Below are positions 60,156 through 64,000 of a stretch of 64,000 bases of DNA, in pieces; position 1 is the first letter of the stretch, and the number at the start of each line of letters is the position of its first letter. The notes beneath the pieces are model-generated. The model searched no databases. It saw only the letters and a list, made by a program, of their open reading frames with translations, and had not been told where the DNA came from. Source of the DNA: Planctomycetota bacterium (GTDB lineage Bacteria > Planctomycetota > SZUA-567 > H5-PLA8); contig JABTUM010000002.1 of assembly GCA_015075375.1 (NCBI GenBank), forward strand, positions 1,661,393-1,725,392. Reading direction: 5' to 3'. The position numbers and the translations under genes are program-made.

Positions 60156-62330
60156 ATGAACCGCCGACTGACCGCACTGCTGCTCGGCTGCGCCGCGAGT
60201 TTCGCCGCCGCGGCGCAAGACGCGTCGCCGCTCACGAATACCCCGCCCGAAGACCGCGCGCGTGAGGCCGCCTATCTGCGCAACATCCGCCGCATCACCT
60301 ATGCCGGCGTCAAGAACGGCGAGGCTTACTTCAGCCCCAAAGGCGACGCCATCTCGTTCCAGGCCGTCCGCGAGCGCGCGCTCCAGAACCCCTTCTATCA
60401 AATCTACACGCTCGACCTCGCCAGCGGGCACGCGCGGCGCGTCTCGCCCGGACAGGGCCGGACCACCTGCAGCTACTTCCATCCCGCCAAGCCGCGCCTG
60501 CTCTTCGCGACCTCGCACCTCGACCCCGACGCGAAGAAGCATCAGGAAGAAGAAACCGCCAAACTCCAAAGCGGCCCGCCCAAACGCTACGAATGGGCCT
60601 TCGATCCGCGCATGGATATCTTCGAGACCGACCTCGACGGCGCGAACCCCCTCCGCCTCACCGAGTCCGAAGGCTACGACGCCGAATGCGCCTACAGCCC
60701 CGACGGGACGAAGATCGTCTTCTGCAGCTACCGCGACGGCGACGGCGAGATCTACACGATGGACGCCGACGGCAAGATTCCCAAGCGGCTCACCGAAGTC
60801 GCGGGCTACGACGGCGGCCCGTTCTTCTCGCCCGACGGCAAGCGCATCGTTTGGCGCCGCTTCTCGCCCGACGACAAGGTCGCCGAAGTCTGGATCATGA
60901 ACGCCGACGGTTCTCAAGCGCGGCAGATCACGAAACTCAACGCCGTCGCGTGGGCGCCGTATTTTCATCCCGGCGGCCAGTGGCTGATCTTCGCCTGCAA
61001 CCACGAGGACGTGGCCTTCGAACTCTACGCCATCCAGCCCGACGGCGCGGGACTCACGCGCATCACCTACAGCGCCGGCTTCGACGGACTGCCCGTCTTC
61101 TCGCCCGACGGCCGCCGGCTGATGTGGACCAGCACCCGCGACACCGACAACAGCCACGTCTACAGCGCCGACATCCTCCTGCCCGACCTCGATCCCGCGC
61201 CGCCGCCGCCCGAAGCCCGCCGCAATCCGCTCTCCATCGACCGCCTCCGCGCGCACGCCGAATACCTCAGCGATCCGGGCGTCACCGGACCGGCCGCGCG
61301 CGGTTTGACCGAACCGTTCACCGCCTATCTGGCCGGTCGCCTCAAAGACGCGGGGCTCCAGGCGCCCGCCGAAGGCTTCCTCGTGCCGGGACCCGAAGGC
61401 GAACCGGCCGTCGTCGGCCTCGTCGCGCCCAAAGGCGCGGCCTTCGCGTGGCCGCCGGCCGCCGACGCCCCGCCGTTCGTCCTGGCGCTCGCGCCGTACC
61501 TCGACGCCGAACCCTCCGCCGCCGCCGCATGGCTGGAACTGGCGCGCGAGATGAACGCCGTCGCGCAGTTCCGCGGCCTCAAGGTTCCCGTCGTCTTCGC
61601 GGCGCTTCCCGCGCACGATCTCGAACAAGGCGCGGCCGCGTTCGTCGCAGCCGAACGCGCGCAGGCCGTCGTCGTCCTCGGCGCGCTCGCGCAGTCCGGC
61701 GCCGGCGTGGCGCTGCGCGCCGGCGGCTCGGCCGACGACTGGCGCCTCCTGGCCGAACAGCTCGCCGCCGTGAATCCCGTCTCGCGCCTGTACCTGCTCG
61801 ACGAGCGGACCGATCCGAACGCGCTGCCCGAAAAGGAGAGCCCCGACGGCCGCGCGCTCGGACGCTTCGACGCGCTCGCGCAAGCCGCGGCCGCGCGCAA
61901 GCTCCCGGCGCTCACGGTCTCCAATACGAACGCCTCCGATGGCTTCGATCTCGTCGCGCTGCGCGACCGCGCCACGGTCGCGCTGGGCGTGCTTTACCGC
62001 CTCGGCGTCGGCGATCTGGCCGTCGCCTACAGCCCCGAACCGATGCTGGGCGCGGCGCGCGGGAAATCCGGCGCGTATCTGGGCACCAAGCCGGCCTACG
62101 CAGGCGACGGCACGGGCGTATTGCTGCAAAGCGTGACCCCCGGCGGCCCCGCCGACCGCGCGGGCCTCAAAGCCGGCGATAAAATCGTGAAGCTCGGCGC
62201 GCTGGAGGTGAAGGACGCCGAAAGCTACCTGCGCGCCATCGAAACGCTCAAACCGGGGGAAGCGACTTCCGTCGAGATTGAACGCGCCGGCGCGCGGCAA
62301 ACGCTCGCGTTGACACCCGGAGCGCGCTGA
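60156..62330 (+). CDS. Secreted TolB-like propeller with degenerate M28-like domain and PDZ domain
   Basis: This 724-residue protein has a signal peptide (ends near AAAQD) and TolB-type repeats with their SPDG turns (AYSPDGTKIVFCSYRDGDGEIYTM, FFSPDGKRIVWRRFSPDDK). A middle part (about 360-620) starts like M28 peptidases (LRAHAEYLSDPGVTGPAARGL) but has no zinc-ligand motifs. A PDZ domain ends the protein (GAYLGTKPAYAGDGTGVLLQSVTPGGPADRAGLKAGDKIVKLG). The architecture recalls peptidases that combine propeller, M28 and PDZ; the peptidase step appears lost. GGAG lies eight bases before the ATG; it follows the kinase-like gene by 32 bp. Confidence 0.8.
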   Translation: MNRRLTALLLGCAASFAAAAQDASPLTNTPPEDRAREAAYLRNIRRITYAGVKNGEAYFSPKGDAISFQAVRERALQNPFYQIYTLDLASGHARRVSPGQGRTTCSYFHPAKPRLLFATSHLDPDAKKHQEEETAKLQSGPPKRYEWAFDPRMDIFETDLDGANPLRLTESEGYDAECAYSPDGTKIVFCSYRDGDGEIYTMDADGKIPKRLTEVAGYDGGPFFSPDGKRIVWRRFSPDDKVAEVWIMNADGSQARQITKLNAVAWAPYFHPGGQWLIFACNHEDVAFELYAIQPDGAGLTRITYSAGFDGLPVFSPDGRRLMWTSTRDTDNSHVYSADILLPDLDPAPPPPEARRNPLSIDRLRAHAEYLSDPGVTGPAARGLTEPFTAYLAGRLKDAGLQAPAEGFLVPGPEGEPAVVGLVAPKGAAFAWPPAADAPPFVLALAPYLDAEPSAAAAWLELAREMNAVAQFRGLKVPVVFAALPAHDLEQGAAAFVAAERAQAVVVLGALAQSGAGVALRAGGSADDWRLLAEQLAAVNPVSRLYLLDERTDPNALPEKESPDGRALGRFDALAQAAAARKLPALTVSNTNASDGFDLVALRDRATVALGVLYRLGVGDLAVAYSPEPMLGAARGKSGAYLGTKPAYAGDGTGVLLQSVTPGGPADRAGLKAGDKIVKLGALEVKDAESYLRAIETLKPGEATSVEIERAGARQTLALTPGAR

Positions 62331-62335
62331 ACCGC

Positions 62336-62971
62336 GTGCCCGCGCCCGCCCGCGACCTGTGGGCCGATTGGATTCGGCTCTGGCGCCGCGAACGCCTTCG
62401 CGGGCCGGCCGCTCCGTGCTTCGACGCGCTCCTCGCGCGCTATTCCGAACCCGCGCGCGCCTACCATAACCGCACGCATCTCGCGAAGATGCTCGCCCAA
62501 TTCGATGCCGTCCGCGCGCAGGCGCAGCGCCCCGAAGCCGTGGAATGGGCGCTCTGGTTTCACGACGCCGTCTACGACGCGCGGCGCGGCGACAACGAAG
62601 CGCAAAGCGCCGCGTGGGCCGCGCGCGAACTGGAAGCCGCGGGCGCGAAGCGCGACCTCGCCGCCGCCGTCGTGCGCCTGATCCTCGCCACCCGCCACGC
62701 CGCCGCGCCGGCCGAACCCGACGCCCGCATGCTCTGCGACCTCGACCTGAGCATCCTCGGCGCGCCGCCGGCCGAATTCGCCGCCTACGACCGCGCCATC
62801 CGCATCGAATACGCCTGGGTGGACGAAGCCGCCTACCGCCGCGGCCGCGCCGGCGTCCTCCGCGCCTTCCTCCTGCGCCGACCGCTCTTCCACTTCCCCG
62901 ACCTGCGCGCGAAACTCGAAGCTCAGGCGCGGATAAATTTGCAGAACGCGCTCCACGGTTTGGAAGCGTGA
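62336..62971 (+). CDS. Predicted metal-dependent phosphohydrolase (HD superfamily)
   Basis: This 211-residue protein resembles the COG4339 HD-type phosphohydrolases: the YHNRTHLAKML stretch, WALWFHDAVYDARRGDNEAQSA and CDLDLSILGAP carry His and Asp residues expected to bind metal. The start is GTG 62336, six bases after the previous stop codon. Its own stop codon overlaps the next gene as GTGA. The substrate is unknown. The three genes from 60156 to the end are probably one transcript. Confidence 0.82.
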   Translation: MPAPARDLWADWIRLWRRERLRGPAAPCFDALLARYSEPARAYHNRTHLAKMLAQFDAVRAQAQRPEAVEWALWFHDAVYDARRGDNEAQSAAWAARELEAAGAKRDLAAAVVRLILATRHAAAPAEPDARMLCDLDLSILGAPPAEFAAYDRAIRIEYAWVDEAAYRRGRAGVLRAFLLRRPLFHFPDLRAKLEAQARINLQNALHGLEA

Positions 62972-64000
62972 GTCCATCCGAGCCCAAACCTCCGGGTCCT
63001 GCGCGCTCCATTTGGACGCACGCAAGTTGGCTGCTTCTCGGCGGCTACTCGATCGTGCTTCCCATCCCCTTGGTCACGGGTTCGGTATTTCTGTTCGCTT
63101 CGGAGACTTGGCGCGGCCATCTCTTCGGCATCGACCTCCTGCTTATGGCCGTATTTCCGGTCGCTCTTTTTTTTGCCCTTCGATTTAAGACCCGCTGGCC
63201 TCGCGTGCGACGCGCACCGTGGGCGCTCGCCGTGGCGATACTTCTTGCGAGTCTGACGCTGGCCCTAAGCGCACCGCGCGGCGAAAAGGATTCGGCCTCT
63301 GGGCCACGCATCGTGTACCTCCTCGAAGGCGAAAGCTATCCGCGCTTTTCTCCCTTCAACTGGGCTCCGGAAATCGATCAGGTAAAGGTCGGGACGTATT
63401 TGATCGCGGCGTTGGACCGCTTGATCGATGCTCGACAAAGCCAGCAGCTGCGCCAGCTTTGCATGGACTTGTACCGGCCCATGGAAGCGGAACCCGGCTG
63501 GCGCGAGTTGGGCACGGCTCTCCCGTACGGCTACGCCTCGTTCTGGAACACCAACTGCGACCGTGGGCATGCCTACGTGTACGAGCCGCCCGCGCTCGTA
63601 ACGTCGCCCCGGCCGGTCCTCCTGTTCGTCCACGGAAGCGCAGGCAATTTCAAAGCCTACCTTTATGTGTGGAAGTCATTCGCCGACCGGCATGGCTTTG
63701 CCATCGTGGCCCCTACCTACGGATTTGGGAACTGGGATCACCAAGGCGGATTGGACACGCTGAGGCGCGCACGCGATTGGATCGACCGGCAGCCGACTTT
63801 GGACTCCAAACGCGTCTATATCGCGGGGCTATCGAACGGTGGAAAGGGTGTCGGTCTGATCGTGGATCGGGAAGCAGATCGCTACGCCGGTGTGGTGCTT
63901 ATTTCAGCGGTCGCACCCAAGCGTCAGCCTGGTGAAGCAGCTTGGAAGTCCCGTTGGCGGCACATGCCCGTGCTGATGCTGCACGGCGGCGAGGACGATC
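62968..64000 (+). CDS. Membrane-anchored alpha/beta hydrolase (runs past the window edge)
   Basis: An open frame starts at GTG 62968, overlapping the upstream stop as GTGA, and continues to the last base. It shows three membrane helices in the first 100 residues. An alpha/beta-hydrolase domain follows: PVLLFVHGSAGNFKAY, then the nucleophile elbow AGLSNGGKGVGL and the late strand VLMLHGGEDD, which should precede the catalytic acid. The visible part is 344 residues. It may be a lipase, esterase or peptidase; the missing C terminus would hold the catalytic His. Confidence 0.75.
   Translation, partial: MSPSEPKPPGPARSIWTHASWLLLGGYSIVLPIPLVTGSVFLFASETWRGHLFGIDLLLMAVFPVALFFALRFKTRWPRVRRAPWALAVAILLASLTLALSAPRGEKDSASGPRIVYLLEGESYPRFSPFNWAPEIDQVKVGTYLIAALDRLIDARQSQQLRQLCMDLYRPMEAEPGWRELGTALPYGYASFWNTNCDRGHAYVYEPPALVTSPRPVLLFVHGSAGNFKAYLYVWKSFADRHGFAIVAPTYGFGNWDHQGGLDTLRRARDWIDRQPTLDSKRVYIAGLSNGGKGVGLIVDREADRYAGVVLISAVAPKRQPGEAAWKSRWRHMPVLMLHGGEDD

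Noticed and set aside
58144..60177. A 677-residue minus-strand open frame
   Set aside because: Antisense to the kinase-like gene, with no domain and an Arg-rich composition.
60120..63011. A 963-residue minus-strand open frame
   Set aside because: Arg/Gly-rich low-information sequence antisense to the TolB/PDZ and HD genes; a composition artefact.

Overview
The window is a GC-rich bacterial chromosome segment, densely coded on both strands. It has one tRNA, no rRNA, no recognisable transposase, integrase or phage gene, and no CRISPR array. The best guess for the host is a member of the Planctomycetota, probably an uncultured lineage. The basis is the short RpoD-type sigma factor at 3664, several ECF sigma/anti-sigma pairs, large secreted HEAT-repeat proteins, an FHA-GAF-PAS histidine kinase, and a carbohydrate region with heparinase, parallel beta-helix, PhyH, Gfo/Idh/MocA and a GntR/LacI hybrid regulator. 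This assignment is inference from family recognition only; no database search was possible.

Layout. 1-2.7 kb: an ECF sigma factor with a Cys-less membrane anti-sigma factor (both minus). 3-5.3 kb: HU, then on the other strand an RpoD-like sigma factor and apt. 5.3-7.8 kb: three paralogous membrane proteins of unknown function in tandem. 7.9-10.4 kb: an Rrf2 regulator, then a second ECF sigma factor overlapping (ATGA) a zinc-finger anti-sigma factor fused to a VWA domain. 10.5-18.9 kb: a C45-type autoproteolytic acyltransferase with a secreted partner, a secreted Tyr-rich protein, CorA, a Nudix hydrolase, DoxX, a Gfo/Idh/MocA oxidoreductase, lipoprotein MsrB and a cold-shock protein. 19-28.2 kb: an unusual envelope locus with a membrane HEAT protein, a secreted HEAT protein, two full-length paralogous secreted proteins sharing a CGGSHPPVQY motif, and between them an HU-domain fusion protein. 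28-36.6 kb: DUF1802, a secreted transglutaminase-like protein, purB, a YdjM-type hydrolase, small proteins including a 39-residue basic one, and a WhiG/FliA-type sigma factor. 37-45.9 kb: a glycan-related accessory region. 46-51 kb: rpmE and a secreted protease operon (M28-PDZ, a catalytically degenerate HtrA homologue, an intact HtrA). 51-56.4 kb: rsmD, a hydroxybutyrate-dehydrogenase-like SDR, a sugar-phosphate isomerase-like protein, the histidine kinase and a SAM hydrolase. 56.5-64 kb: tRNA-Leu(GAG), PPK2, a proteasome-like Ntn hydrolase with Ser1, a degenerate Ser/Thr kinase, a TolB/PDZ protein with a degenerate peptidase-like middle, an HD-type phosphohydrolase and a truncated alpha/beta hydrolase.

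Two themes recur. First, regulation passes through many sigma factors (two ECF, one RpoD-like, one WhiG/FliA-like) and membrane-bound sensors. Second, several enzyme families occur as intact and degenerate versions close together (HtrA and pseudo-HtrA; M28 and a degenerate M28-like domain; a kinase lacking DFG).

Several intergenic gaps hold short tandem heptamers (GATTTTG type and GGTAAAC type), often as facing arms of a large inverted repeat. These look like a dispersed genomic repeat family. The strongest candidate for something undescribed is the 19-28 kb envelope/HU-fusion locus, followed by the anti-sigma-VWA fusion.
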